A DNA stretch of 64,000 nt from Allobosea sp. Root483D1 (GCF_001429505.1 NZ_LMJW01000022.1:480420-544419), one strand, 5' to 3'; shown: positions 35,519 to 45,800, counted from the first letter of the stretch. Made by a program: numbers and translations. The notes: a model not told the origin generated them from the sequence alone.

Positions 35519-36304
35519 GGTCGTGTTCCTTTTTTTCTGATCGGGCCGCGCCCATCGCGACCTCGATGGTGGTCGTGCGACCGGGGACGATCGGCCCCGC
35601 ACCCGCTCGGGGTCCCCGTCGCGCCTGCGCGATGGGGCGGGCTCAGGGCTGGAACGTCAGTGGAAGACGGCCGGTGACGGCTTTTTTGCTTCGCGATGCA
35701 AAGCCGAAAGGCGGCGGAAAAAAGCTGGCGGTGGACGTTGCGGGAAGACGATCGAGGCGAAGCCGGTCTTCGGTCAGACCCAATCCATTCGAGTACGCCG
35801 TGGAAGCGGCCTACAAAGAAATCATCGGGAACATGACACTGGCGGCAGTCGACCTCCGCGCCAAAACCGGCGACGGTTGAATCGAGCGGCTCGGGCAAAA
35901 CCCTGGCCCTCAATGGCTAAAATGATCACTACGGCCCTGCGGACGAAAACGAGCGCGTCTTTGACGGTCCTTTCCTCGTGGTGCATCGTCAGAATCCGAA
36001 GGGTACCGCCCGCCTGGTGCTGCGCGATCCGCTCTGTCGTGCTGACGATCCAACCCCTCCCTCTGCGCAGCCGGGCAGGTCGAGGCCGAGGATGGCGATG
36101 CCACCTTCATGTTTCCGAACCGTGCGATTGAGGCCGAACACCCCCGAGCGACGCGGCCAAAGGGCATCATGCGAGATGGCCGCCCCTGTTTTCCAGTCGG
36201 ATGGTCGAGGTCATCCGGCCGCGCGCGATCAGGCGCGCGGCCGGAATTTTCCTCTCGCATTGGCGGAAAGGCCGGGACCACTGATGCGGTCCCGGCTCGA
36301 TCTC
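35519..36304. other. long gene-poor stretch with hairpins and a possible gene remnant
   Basis: About 785 bp. Next to DUF736 lies a structured leader. A plus-strand segment at about 35921-36060 translates to NDHYGPADENERVFDGPFLV followed by VHRQNPKGTARLVLRDPL, which reads like real protein but has no start codon in frame after the stop at 35918-35920; it may be a decayed gene. At 36214-36245 is a perfect 13-bp hairpin (TCCGGCCGCGCGC, loop GATCAG) followed by ATTTTCC, terminator-like on the plus strand. Confidence 0.45.
36271..36296 (-). terminator. terminator-like hairpin after the ParB-like gene
   Basis: GCCGGGACC (36271-36279) pairs perfectly with GGTCCCGGC (36288-36296) across an 8-nt loop. 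It lies 9 nt past the ParB-like stop on the minus strand and is followed there by CTTTCC. Probably ends the ParB-like transcript. Confidence 0.55.
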
Positions 36305-38374
36305 TCACTCGGCGGCGATGGAATAGCCGTCGCCGTCTTCCGCTTTCGGAGCATCTGCCGCGATGATCTCCCGCGCCTCCGGCTGCTCGGCTGCCATCCC
36401 TGCGGGCTCCGGCGTCCGCATCAGGCTGGGAAGCCAGCCGGTCCCGGCCAGAAGCTGCTCGGCGGTTTCCGCCATCGCCTGCTTCTTCATGCCCGCCATC
36501 CGGTCGGCCGCTTCATCGCTCATGGCCTCGCGCACGGCCGCGAGGATGTGCGCCTTGGTGACGCGACCGAGATAGGTCCGCGCCGTGGGCGTCCAGTGCG
36601 CCGTCATGTCGAGGCTCACGGCGTATGCTAGCTTGTCCGCCGTCTCATGTGCACGAGGCTTGCGCTCCCAAGGCTGCTTCACGGCATTGACGGTCAGCGA
36701 GGCGCAATAGGCGAACAGCGCCATGACGCTGGCATGGTCGAGCGAGGCGATGAAGCCCCACAGGTCCGCCACCTCGCGCGGCATGTCCGTCGCCCAGCCG
36801 GCGTGACGATCCGCGAGAGCCTTGGCCGCCGCCGTATTCTCGATGCCATCCGCATGGCCGGCAAGCTGGGCGCTGGTCGGGCGGATTTCGAGGCAGGACG
36901 CGTCGAGACCGCGATAGAAGGTCTGCGCGGCCAAGGCATGGGTGACGGCGATCAGCGCCATGTCGGGCTGCTCGCCAAGGGCGAGGCGAAGGCCAAGCGT
37001 ACGGTGAGCGGTCAGGTTGCGAATGAGCAAATCCGACAACGGCTTGCCATCGTCGGCGTCCTCGTCGTCCGGCTGGGCAGCCGAAACAGCGGCCCCGTCT
37101 TCGATGATCTCGCCGTCATCGTTGACCGTGTAGCCATTGTTCGCGCGGGCGGTCGTGGCACTCTCCCAACCATCCGCTTTTGCGTCCGCTTCCGGATTCT
37201 CGTCTTCGGGGCGGACAAAACCGCGTTCGACACGCACCGTGCCGTCATGGCTCAGCACAACGAGCGCGCCGCCGCGCGCGATATCATCAGGATCGAAAGC
37301 CTGCCGCTTGGCGTCGATCCGCTCGATCTCGGCTTCAAGCTCACCGAAGCGCTGATCGACATCATCGGGAAGCTCATCGGCGCTCTCATATTGCTCCGAC
37401 AGGGCGTTGAATTCCGCCTGCGCCGCCTCGTAGGCGGCTTCATCGTCGGCCGACAGCGCCACCGGCAGCGGATAGGTGCGGCGCAAGCCGTGAGCGTGCG
37501 GATAATCGACGTGGGCGGTCGCCCATTTCCACCCTTCCGCGCGAACCTGCTCGGCGATCCCTTCCAGCTTCCCGATGACCAGCCGGTCGAGCAAACCGGC
37601 ATCCTCATAGAAGCCGCCGCGATCCTCGGTGAACAGGTCTCGGATGAGAACGCCACCGGCCTCGGCATAAGCTTCCGGGCCGACGAAGATCGCCCGCCGA
37701 TCCGTGGCCGCGACATGCGTTTCCGTCAGCATGCGGCGGATCATGTACGGCTCCTTGTGCCATGAGGTCAGCCGGTCGAAGACGTCTTCCTGCCGGGCGT
37801 GATCCTCGGTGAGGGCGAAGGCCATCAACTGGTCCAGCGTCAGCGCCGCCTCGCGGTAGGCCTGCATTAGCTTGGGACTGACCGCGCCGAGGCGCAGGCG
37901 CTGCCGCACGACATGAGCGGTGACGCCGAAGCGAGCGGCGATGTCCTCAGCGCCATAGCCCCGTTCCTCTGCCAGTTGCCTGAAGGCTTCATATTGATCC
38001 GCCGGATGCATGTCCGTGCGGGTGACATTCTCGTCCAGGCTGATCTCGTGCGGGTCGTTGGCGGTATCGAGGACGCAGCGGATCGGTTCGGTCTTCTTGA
38101 TCTGCTTGCGCTTCACGCGCAGCAATTGCGCCAGCCTGCGGCCTTCGCCGATGGTGACGAGGTAGAAGCCGGTCGCTGCGCCGTCCGCGTCAAGCTCGGG
38201 CTCCACCACCAGATTTTGCAAGATGCCCTTGGCCGCAATGCTCGCGGCATAGGCTTCGATAGCAGCCTCGCTATGCGGGGTCTTCCGGGCGTTCCGGGGC
38301 GACTTCCTGAGCTTGTTGAGCGGAATGAAAACCTCTGTGCCGCTCTCGGTGACATTCTCGATCTTGGCAGACAT
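36305..38374 (-). CDS. large ParB/RepB/Spo0J-family protein
   Basis: A 689-residue protein. Residues about 14-115 are the ParB N-terminal nuclease/CTPase-like domain (IPLNKLRKSPRNARKT, GEGRRLAQLL, ENVTRTDMHPADQYEAF), followed by an HTH (YGAEDIAARFGVTAHVVRQR). The remaining 480 residues, with an acidic linker (DDEDADDGKPLSDLL), have no domain I can name. It is far from parA and preceded by leader copy B, so it is more likely a ParB-like accessory or regulatory protein than the ParA partner. Confidence 0.82.
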   Translation of the reverse strand: MSAKIENVTESGTEVFIPLNKLRKSPRNARKTPHSEAAIEAYAASIAAKGILQNLVVEPELDADGAATGFYLVTIGEGRRLAQLLRVKRKQIKKTEPIRCVLDTANDPHEISLDENVTRTDMHPADQYEAFRQLAEERGYGAEDIAARFGVTAHVVRQRLRLGAVSPKLMQAYREAALTLDQLMAFALTEDHARQEDVFDRLTSWHKEPYMIRRMLTETHVAATDRRAIFVGPEAYAEAGGVLIRDLFTEDRGGFYEDAGLLDRLVIGKLEGIAEQVRAEGWKWATAHVDYPHAHGLRRTYPLPVALSADDEAAYEAAQAEFNALSEQYESADELPDDVDQRFGELEAEIERIDAKRQAFDPDDIARGGALVVLSHDGTVRVERGFVRPEDENPEADAKADGWESATTARANNGYTVNDDGEIIEDGAAVSAAQPDDEDADDGKPLSDLLIRNLTAHRTLGLRLALGEQPDMALIAVTHALAAQTFYRGLDASCLEIRPTSAQLAGHADGIENTAAAKALADRHAGWATDMPREVADLWGFIASLDHASVMALFAYCASLTVNAVKQPWERKPRAHETADKLAYAVSLDMTAHWTPTARTYLGRVTKAHILAAVREAMSDEAADRMAGMKKQAMAETAEQLLAGTGWLPSLMRTPEPAGMAAEQPEAREIIAADAPKAEDGDGYSIAAE

Positions 38375-38722
38375 GGTCTTTCTCCTATGGGTCAGGGTTG
38401 GAGCGCAGCGCTGCGCTGCAACCCTGCCCGTCGGCGAGACCGGGGTAGCAAGGGCAAGGGCCGCCGGGGCGGAGGGGGTCGCCCGGCCTGCACAAGCGGA
38501 TTCCCGTAGTTGCGGATGTGCTGAAAGACGTGTCCGCGCGGAAGGTTGGGGAGACCGCCCCGGACGGCGCCGGCTTGCCGGCGCTTCACCCTTGCCGGCG
38601 CGAGGGCGGAGCCCTTAGCAAAACCGGCCTGGCGTGAGCGCCAGCGGGAGCCAGGCGAGAGACCGGATCAGGATGTACCGAACTTGGGGGCCTGAAGGCC
38701 GTGAATCCTGATCGCCGTTAAG
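38375..38722 (-). promoter_or_regulatory. hairpin-rich leader, copy B (before the ParB-like gene)
   Basis: Second copy of the leader described for DUF932. The ribosome-binding-site-proximal block (about 38378-38461) matches 34827-34911 with only a few changes. The later blocks (CGGCCTGCACAAG, TTGGGGAGACCG, CCCTTGCCGGCGCG, and the GATCAGGAT/ATCCTGATC stem) keep order but vary in spacing. Copy B carries an extra roughly 45-bp insertion around 38497-38540. It contains no gene. Confidence 0.6.
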
Positions 38723-38949
38723 TGGGGCGTTGCGGGGCGTCCCCGCAGAAGGGGGCGGCCGAGACTTCGGACTCGGCCGCGGGGGGAAGGCTTTCCCTGC
38801 TTGCCGGTCGCAAATTTTCAGTCGTTCCGCCAAATATAATCTTAGGAGATAACGGGTATTCGATCTGTTTCGAGTATCTTGAGCTGTTTCAAGATGGATG
38901 AATATCACTCTCAGCCCATCAAGTACTCCAATCCGCTGGGAGGCGAACT
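38723..38949 (+). promoter_or_regulatory. defence-island upstream region with tandem palindromes
   Basis: No gene. A TATAAT lies at 38835-38840 in a locally AT-rich stretch. Downstream are two related 16-bp imperfect palindromes, TTCGATCTGTTTCGAG (38859-38874) and CTTGAGCTGTTTCAAG (38878-38893), 19 bp apart, 12 of 16 bases identical. They look like tandem operators between a promoter and the first defence gene. A matching -35 box is not obvious. Confidence 0.5.
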
Positions 38950-39561
38950 ATGGATTTCGAAGATCTCGTCACGGCACTTTCGCCACCGCCAAACCGCATC
39001 GGAAAATCGGATGGCGAGCACGAACACCATCTTTATGAGGGTGCGGTCATGGTCGCCTACGCCATGCACCTGTTGCGGACGCAGGATACCCGACACGTCC
39101 GTGTTCACCCTGATGGCGAGCACGGCAAGCAATTCGACTTCGCGGCTTGGCTGCTTCGACGTGACTTCGTCAAGATCTCCCGCGTCGGCACCACCAGCTA
39201 TGGCGGCACGTATCGCAACCCCGCGGGCCAGGAGATCACCGTCAATCCAAAGTCGGGGCTCGGTGATGTGGTCGCAGAGGTCGGCAGCAAGGTCATCTCC
39301 GCTGAATGCAAGGGCGGGATCATCAACACGAGGCATTCGGGCCAGGTGTCTCGGCTCTACAAGGGGTTGTGCGAGACGGTCGGCATGTTGATGGCGACAC
39401 CGTCGCAAGGACGGCAAGTGGCCGTCGTCCCTTTCACGGAAGGCACCTTGCGTCTGGCCGAACGATTGGCGCCGCGTTGCGCCCTGGCCGGCATCGAGAT
39501 CGCTTTGGTGGGGAGCCGCGGCGAAGTGACGGATGTGCGGCCAGTGTCGGCTGCGGATTGA
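38950..39561 (+). CDS. PD-(D/E)XK-like small protein, putative nuclease
   Basis: A 203-residue protein with a good GGGAGG ribosome-binding site. The segment GLGDVVAEVGSKVISAECKG carries Asp106 and Glu119-x-Lys121, the D...ExK signature of PD-(D/E)XK nucleases such as restriction enzymes. The N-terminal half contains HPDGEHGKQFDFAAWLLRRD and is unassigned. It is the first gene of the defence island, 196 bp before DUF6361, and may be a core nuclease or an accessory protein. I know no named family for it; the fold call is from the motif only. Confidence 0.6.
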   Translation: MDFEDLVTALSPPPNRIGKSDGEHEHHLYEGAVMVAYAMHLLRTQDTRHVRVHPDGEHGKQFDFAAWLLRRDFVKISRVGTTSYGGTYRNPAGQEITVNPKSGLGDVVAEVGSKVISAECKGGIINTRHSGQVSRLYKGLCETVGMLMATPSQGRQVAVVPFTEGTLRLAERLAPRCALAGIEIALVGSRGEVTDVRPVSAAD

Positions 39562-39757
39562 GATCGTAAGGCTAAATCGCCGGGCAACGCGGCGGAAAGA
39601 ATTGAGGGCAAGGGGATTAGGCGAATGCTAACGGCGAAGGTCACTGACATCTGTGAGAAGATCGAAGGCGTCGAGGTTGAGAACCTCGGGCCGTGCCAAC
39701 CCGCGGTAAATCGAGCGGCCACCGCGGCGGCGCTGTCGTGCTTGTGGAGCTGAGTTC

Positions 39758-40987
39758 GTGCGACAGTCTGCAAGCTCATCCCGCAGCAAACGCGCGCCGT
39801 CCATCGAGCCCACTTTGGGCTGGACTTATTTGTCCCGCGAGGCGCTGGCCCGCGCCAAAGCGCAAATGGATGAAGAATCCATGGGCGTGCGCGACGAGAT
39901 CGGCTTCCTGACGATCCATCAACGCTATGCCGATCGCTTCTTTCCAGGCACTTCAGTACTGCATACACGCGCCCGCTACGCGCTCTTCGTGCCCTGGCTG
40001 TTCGAAGATCTCGCCGGGATGACGGGACCGGCGGCGCAGCGGGCCCTGCGCGAGCGCGAACGGCAACTTGCGGGCCGGCTAAGAGATATGGGTGAATCCC
40101 AAGTCATCGGCGGACGCGTCTTCCCCAAACCGTCGAGCCAGCCGCCGTCAACCGTGTATTGGAATGCGCTTGCGGTGTGGGGAATCTTGCGTCCGCGATT
40201 GAATGAGCGGACCATTTCGCGCGCTCAGGCGCACAGGCTGCTCAGGACCGGCGGCGCGGCAACGGACGACGATGGTGAGCCGCTTCTCAGTTTCGATCCG
40301 CCTTTCGTGCCGCTTCCAGGGCGTCCGGAAAATTGGCAGGGCGGCGACATCACTCTTCGGCTGACGGCCAAGGAAGCCGAGTTTCTGCGCGAGCGACTTG
40401 TTCAGTTGCGTCGCAACGGCGGCGACGAACTGTCTCTGCTCGCGCGGCTGATTAGAACCGAGACGGAGGCGCCTGCCGAAATGTGGGCGGCCGAGACTCA
40501 AGCGATCGCTGGACCCGATCAGGCTTCGCTCATGCGAGCGCAGCAGGCGGCAAGTCTCGCCGGCGTGGGTCGTGCGGTCTATGATGCATTGCTGGAGCGC
40601 GTCGTCGAGGTCGACGATAAGCGGGAAATCGCGACCCGTCATCGCGATCATCTGGCTGCAATCATCACAACGCACGGTCGCCGCGCGGCCAAGCTCGATA
40701 TCGGTGCGCTTGAGGCGGACATCGGCGCTCTGCCAATCAAATTGCTTGCTGTCGTAACGGCGACGAAGGACTGGATTGCTTCGAGATCGGGCAATCCCGC
40801 CGAGCTATTCGATGTCTATGCCGCGGCTGAGGCCCGCAAAGGGCCGCGCGCCCGGCTTGCTCCGACGCCCAATGGACGTGCTCGGCGCCTCGAATGGTCG
40901 AGCGACGAACATGGCTTAGCAAGCCCGCTCCACTATAGATGGGAGCAAGTCAGCACGCTTCTCAACGATCTGGCGGAGGCTGCATGA
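39758..40987 (+). CDS. DUF6361-like protein
   Basis: A 409-residue protein (GTG start). It opens LGWTYLSREALARAKAQMDE, then FLTIHQRYADRFFPGTSVLH and ARYALFVPWLFEDLAG, the start that marks DUF6361. The rest is helical with no catalytic motif that I can see. DUF6361 genes tend to stand beside a PLD-fold gene and a large helicase, exactly as here: its stop overlaps the PLD start by 4 nt. It probably serves as a DNA- or complex-binding component. Function unknown. Confidence 0.72.
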   Translation: MRQSASSSRSKRAPSIEPTLGWTYLSREALARAKAQMDEESMGVRDEIGFLTIHQRYADRFFPGTSVLHTRARYALFVPWLFEDLAGMTGPAAQRALRERERQLAGRLRDMGESQVIGGRVFPKPSSQPPSTVYWNALAVWGILRPRLNERTISRAQAHRLLRTGGAATDDDGEPLLSFDPPFVPLPGRPENWQGGDITLRLTAKEAEFLRERLVQLRRNGGDELSLLARLIRTETEAPAEMWAAETQAIAGPDQASLMRAQQAASLAGVGRAVYDALLERVVEVDDKREIATRHRDHLAAIITTHGRRAAKLDIGALEADIGALPIKLLAVVTATKDWIASRSGNPAELFDVYAAAEARKGPRARLAPTPNGRARRLEWSSDEHGLASPLHYRWEQVSTLLNDLAEAA

Positions 40988-42822
40988 GCGCCGGGGTCGA
41001 GAGTTGGCCCGCACTCTCATTCTTGGAGGGCCTGCGTCCCGGTCCCGATGAATGCGTCGACCTGGCCTTGCTTGCGTCCTACTCGGCAGATTTAGGAACG
41101 ATCGGTGCGACCTTGCTCGCCCTGGCGGGTAAGGACAGCGATGCGGGGCGTGGCAGCCCGTCCGACTTCGCTGATGCGGTCGAGCGGTTGCGGGGAAAGG
41201 TGCGGATCATCATCCAGCGCGGGCGTCTCGCGAAGATGCGGCGGACGCCGCGCATTGCGGCGGTGCTGGACCAGTTCGTCCGCGAAGTGGATTTCGACGA
41301 GGCGACCCACAGCTGGCATCCCAAGGCCGCGTTGGTCCGAACACGCAGTAAGGAAGGGGATATCGGCTGGCGCCTATGGATCGGGAGCCGGAATTTTACA
41401 GAGTGCGTCAATCGCGACATCGGGCTCCTGCTCACCTCCGGCGCGAAAGGCGGTGCTCCGATCCCCGGAGCAGACGAACTGGCGCGTGCGCTGGCTGATC
41501 GGGCCGCTCTCAAGGGCGTGCGCTCGGCTTCTCTTGCCACGACGATCGCGAAGGTGGCTTGCCGACCGCCGGCGGGTGTCCGCGTCGAACGGATCCACTG
41601 GTCCGCGGGAAATGGAGATCAGACCGCGCCCATTCCGCCAACCGGAACCGATGAAGTCGTGATTGTGAGCCCCTTCGTCGATAAGACTTTCTTAGCGCGT
41701 CAAACGCCAAAGGGCGGAAAGCCATTACGGTGCGTACTGCTGACGACGATGCGCGAGATCGAGCGGGTCGGACCGTCGCTGGCCTCGTTTGACGATCTGC
41801 TGGCGCTGGACGCACCAGATTATCCCGTTGGTGATCCCGAGCCTGATTCTGTCTCCTCGGCATTCTCCGCCGACGGCGACGAGGAAGAACAGATCGGCCG
41901 GGGCCTTCACGCAAAACTGTTGTTCATCCGCGTCGGTCGCAAGCGGACGCTATGGTTGGGAAGCGCGAACGCCACCATGCGCGCCTGGACCGGACGCAAC
42001 GCCGAGGTGACGGCCGAGTTGGTCATCACGGAAGTGGTTGAAAAAGGCCTGAAGGCGCTTTTGGGATCGGCCCGGCTGGTTCAAGCGCCCGAGACAGAAT
42101 ATGCGCCCGACGCGGCGGTGCTGGAGGAAGAAGCGCTCGAACGGGCGCGGGCGCAGGTGGCGGCGCGTTGGGCCGCGACGCTCGGCATCGACGAGGATGA
42201 GGCATGCCTTACCCATCGCTCCGATCTCTATCCGGGCGGCCCGCATCCGGATGAACCCGATATCGTGCTCGAAGTCGGGACGCTTCATGGGGGGCTCATA
42301 ATCTGGCCCGCACGACAAGATGAGGTGAGGTTGGGGGCTGTGGTTCCCGCTGAGCGCAGCGAGTTTGTGCGTTTGCGCGTCAGTCGCGGCGACAAGGGCC
42401 TCTCATGGCTGCAACGGGCGCCGGCCGAACCGGCGTTCGGCGAGGATCGCGATCGCGCGGCCTTTGTGCGTTTTCTAGGAGCCAGAGGATTCCTTCTCTG
42501 GTTGGCCGGCCTGCTAGCCGATGACGGTCGGCTCAGCGAAGGCGACTGGACGGATGAAAGGCGGCAAGACCGGAAAGGCTCGGGAGCAAATTCAGCGCTC
42601 GATCTCTCGCTGCCAACCCTCGAAGAAATGTTGGCGGCATGGGCGCGCGACCGGGACATGTTCCGCGAGATCGAGCGAAGAGTCTCCGATTACCTCCCTG
42701 CTGTGCTTGAACTAGCCGCAGACGAAGACCCGCAGACAGCAGCGATGCTGCGACGTTTCGACGATCTGTGGACCAAGCTTCGTATCGGTCTCGGCGCTGA
42801 CGCCAGGGGCAAACATCCGTGA
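40984..42822 (+). CDS. two-HKD phospholipase-D-fold protein (DrmC-like role)
   Basis: A 612-residue protein from ATG 40984 (MSAGVESWPALSFLEGLRPG). Two PLD half-sites are clear: His112-x-Lys114 (HPKAALV) with WIGSRNFTE near 134-142, and His309-x-Lys311 (LHAKLLFIRVG) with GSANATMRAW near 326-335. This arrangement gives one active site for phosphodiester cleavage, typically nuclease activity in bacterial defence proteins. Both HxK pairs are intact. In DISARM the PLD protein is DrmC, but this one is longer and coupled to DUF6361 and to a helicase by 4-nt overlaps. Confidence 0.82.
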   Translation: MSAGVESWPALSFLEGLRPGPDECVDLALLASYSADLGTIGATLLALAGKDSDAGRGSPSDFADAVERLRGKVRIIIQRGRLAKMRRTPRIAAVLDQFVREVDFDEATHSWHPKAALVRTRSKEGDIGWRLWIGSRNFTECVNRDIGLLLTSGAKGGAPIPGADELARALADRAALKGVRSASLATTIAKVACRPPAGVRVERIHWSAGNGDQTAPIPPTGTDEVVIVSPFVDKTFLARQTPKGGKPLRCVLLTTMREIERVGPSLASFDDLLALDAPDYPVGDPEPDSVSSAFSADGDEEEQIGRGLHAKLLFIRVGRKRTLWLGSANATMRAWTGRNAEVTAELVITEVVEKGLKALLGSARLVQAPETEYAPDAAVLEEEALERARAQVAARWAATLGIDEDEACLTHRSDLYPGGPHPDEPDIVLEVGTLHGGLIIWPARQDEVRLGAVVPAERSEFVRLRVSRGDKGLSWLQRAPAEPAFGEDRDRAAFVRFLGARGFLLWLAGLLADDGRLSEGDWTDERRQDRKGSGANSALDLSLPTLEEMLAAWARDRDMFREIERRVSDYLPAVLELAADEDPQTAAMLRRFDDLWTKLRIGLGADARGKHP

Positions 42823-45800
42823 GCGTACCAAAGCCGTTTCAGGAAGCAGCGGTCGATGCGGCGCTATCGGCTTTCGCGAACCAGGCGGGGCGGCGGCGCT
42901 TTCTGGTGGCCGATGAGGTTGGTCTGGGCAAGACCGTTGTTGCGAAAGAGGTGGCGCGCCGCATGGCGGACGATGGTCGCCGGCCTCTGGCGATCTATTA
43001 CGTCGCCAACGGCCACGCGGTGTCCCATCAGAACAAAGGCCGCATCGTCAGTTTCCTTGACGATGAGCAGTTGGAGAAGGCAACCAAAACGCCGGATCGG
43101 CTTTCGTTGATCGCGGTTGCGAAGCGACCTGACAACCCGGTTCTGATCTATGCGCTGACTCCCGCGACCTCCTTCCCCGGCGCGCGCGCGCGCCTAACTG
43201 GCGGACGCAAGGAAGAGCGCGCGTTCCTGAAAGTGCTGCTCGAGCGGGCCTATCCTGCATTCGCACGGGATCTCGATCCGGACATCTTGCGGCTGAGTGC
43301 GCGGGGATACTGGGACTGGGCCGTCAAGGACGCGGAGACAAAATTCGAGACTTCGCCCGCCCATCTCACGCAGCGGTTTCGCGAAGCCCTTGCGGCGGAG
43401 TTCGGAGAGCCGGTGCGCGCCAAGCTGGAGCTGGCCGTGCTGGGCGATGCGGAAAAGAAGATCAAGCCGTTGAAGCCGACCACCTTCGTTGGCCATCTCC
43501 GCCGTGCGCTGGCGCTGGCGACGCTGCGCCATCAGCCGCCCGATCTGGTCATTCTCGACGAGTTCCAGCGTTACCGCCAGATTCTGGAGGAGAAAGACGC
43601 CGATCCGCTTCTGAAGGCGCTTCTCGAACCAGCAAACTCCACTGTCCCGCCCGCTATTTTGTTGCTCAGCGCCACACCTTACCGGCTTTTGAGCACTCGG
43701 TGGGAGGAGACCATGGGTGCGCTTGCTCATGCGGAGCTCCTTGAATTGATCGAATTCCTTGCCGGCCACCGGGTTCGCGAACGCGCGAAGACGCTCTTTT
43801 CCGAGTTCGGCGACAAGTTGCGTGACATCGCGGCAAATGCCGATGCGAGCCGCCCCGATTTAGCGGACGAGGTGGCGGAGGCCGCCAAGCTCAGAGACGA
43901 GCTCCGCAGCCTACTAACTCCGGTGATGTCGCGAACAGAGCGAGACAGCGTGGCGTCGACCGATCCGCTTGCCGGAACGCAATTCCTCGACGCAGACCCG
44001 GAGCCCGAGGATTTTCAGGTCTACCGGCATCTGGTCGATAGCTTCACCGAAGATGTGCGCTATGAGGCGCTGCCCTATTGGTCGTCGGTTCCGTTGCCAG
44101 CCCAATCCCTAGGCCCGCGCTATGCGGCGTGGAAGCGCGCAAAGATCAAGGCCGCGCCCAAACTCACACGGATGACACGCGAGCGCCGGAACAAACTCAG
44201 CGCGCCAACGGCATGGCCTGATGCGAAGCTTCGGGCGCTCAGCGGCGTCGCGCCGCCCAAGCTCCTGTCGCTGCCGTGGGTCGCGCCATCATTGCCGTGG
44301 TGGCCACTGGGGGGCGGCTGGAAAAGCGCAGCGGTCGACCCCAAACTCTTGATGTTCAGCCGCTTTCGCGCAACGCCGCCAAGCGTCGCTGCACTTCTGA
44401 GCTTTGGCATCGAAGCGCACTGTCTTCCAAAAAACAAAGGCGGCTATGAGAAAGCCTATAAGCGGCGGCGCTTTAAATTGGCGGCGGTGCCCGGCCCGGT
44501 CATGGCTGCGTTTCATCCATCGCCATGGTTGATACGTCACACCGACCCGCTTGAGAAAGCCGGGGAGCCGCTTAGCGTCATTCGTAAGCTCGTGCGGCGA
44601 CAGATCCTCGCGGTCTTGCCCAAAGGGATTGTTGAACGGGACACCTTGAAGGCCCGGCGGCGGCATCGATCCATTGGACAGGTCATGGCCGCAATCGAGC
44701 GACGGGCCGGCATGGGGGAACAGTCGGCCGCGGGTTGGAGCAGTGCAATCGGCGATGATCGCGCCGCTCGGTCTGCCGTCCAGAAGTGGCGGCAGGCACA
44801 GGCGATCGAGAGGCTTTCACCGATCGAACTTGAGGACCTCGTCGACTATGCGATCGGAGCGCCGGGCGTGGCGCTTGGCCGGGCGTTGCTCCGGCATGAT
44901 CCGACGATCCTGGCGCCGGCCCGCTATCCTGCCCTGGTCCAGCTCAGTTGGCAGGGTCTGCGCGCCTATCTCGACAATCCGGTGATCCTGTCCTCCCTGC
45001 CGGGCAAGACGGCGGTCGAACAGGTCATGAGCGCGGTCGTGGATGGCGGCTTTGAAAGCGTCTTGGACGAGCATTTCTGGCTGCGCGCGCAGAATTTGCC
45101 TGAGGGCGCTGCAGGTCTGACCAAGGATTTGGAATCCTCACTCGGGCTGCGCGCCGGTAGCTTCAGCTTTCACGGGATCGGCGGTCAGCCGCACAAGATA
45201 CCGGTGCGCTGCCATGTCGCCGTACCGTTCGGGGATGCCGAGACCGAGCCTGCCGTCAAAGTGGAGGGCGGCGTCGCGCAGACTGCTCCAGCTCGACCCG
45301 ACGAGATTCGCCGAAGCTTCAACACGCCCTTTTGGCCGCATGTGCTGGCCACGACATCTGTCGGCCAAGAGGGATTGGATTTCCACCCTTGGTGTTCGCA
45401 TGTGGTCCATTGGGATCTCTCGTCGAACCCTCTTGACCTTGAACAGCGCGAGGGCCGTATCCAACGCTATGCTGGACTGGCTGTCAGGCGCCGGCTCTCG
45501 GCGATGTTGCGCGACGAGGTCCTGAGACACGTCGCCGCCGCAGAGGGTTCGCCGTGGCAATGCTTGCAACGCCATGCGGAGCGTTTCGGCGACACCAGCG
45601 GCCTCCGTCCCTGGTGGGTGCTCGAAAAGGCGGAAATCAGCCGGCACGTTTTCGAGCGACCTTTCGGCCGGGATGTGGCGCGCTTTGCTCAACTTCGCGA
45701 GCAGCGCATGATCTATCGACTGGCGCTTGGTCAGCCCAACCAGGAGGACTTTATCGACGTGCTGTCACGCGGGGGCGAGGCGACCCGCGCGCTCCTGCAG

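Noticed and set aside
36647..37765. A 372-codon plus-strand open frame
   Set aside because: Antisense to the ParB-like gene; low-information translation without motifs.
39562..39757. A 42-residue frame starting at 39626 between the PD-(D/E)XK-like gene and DUF6361
   Set aside because: It has no ribosome-binding site and both strands give equally weak translations, so it was not called.
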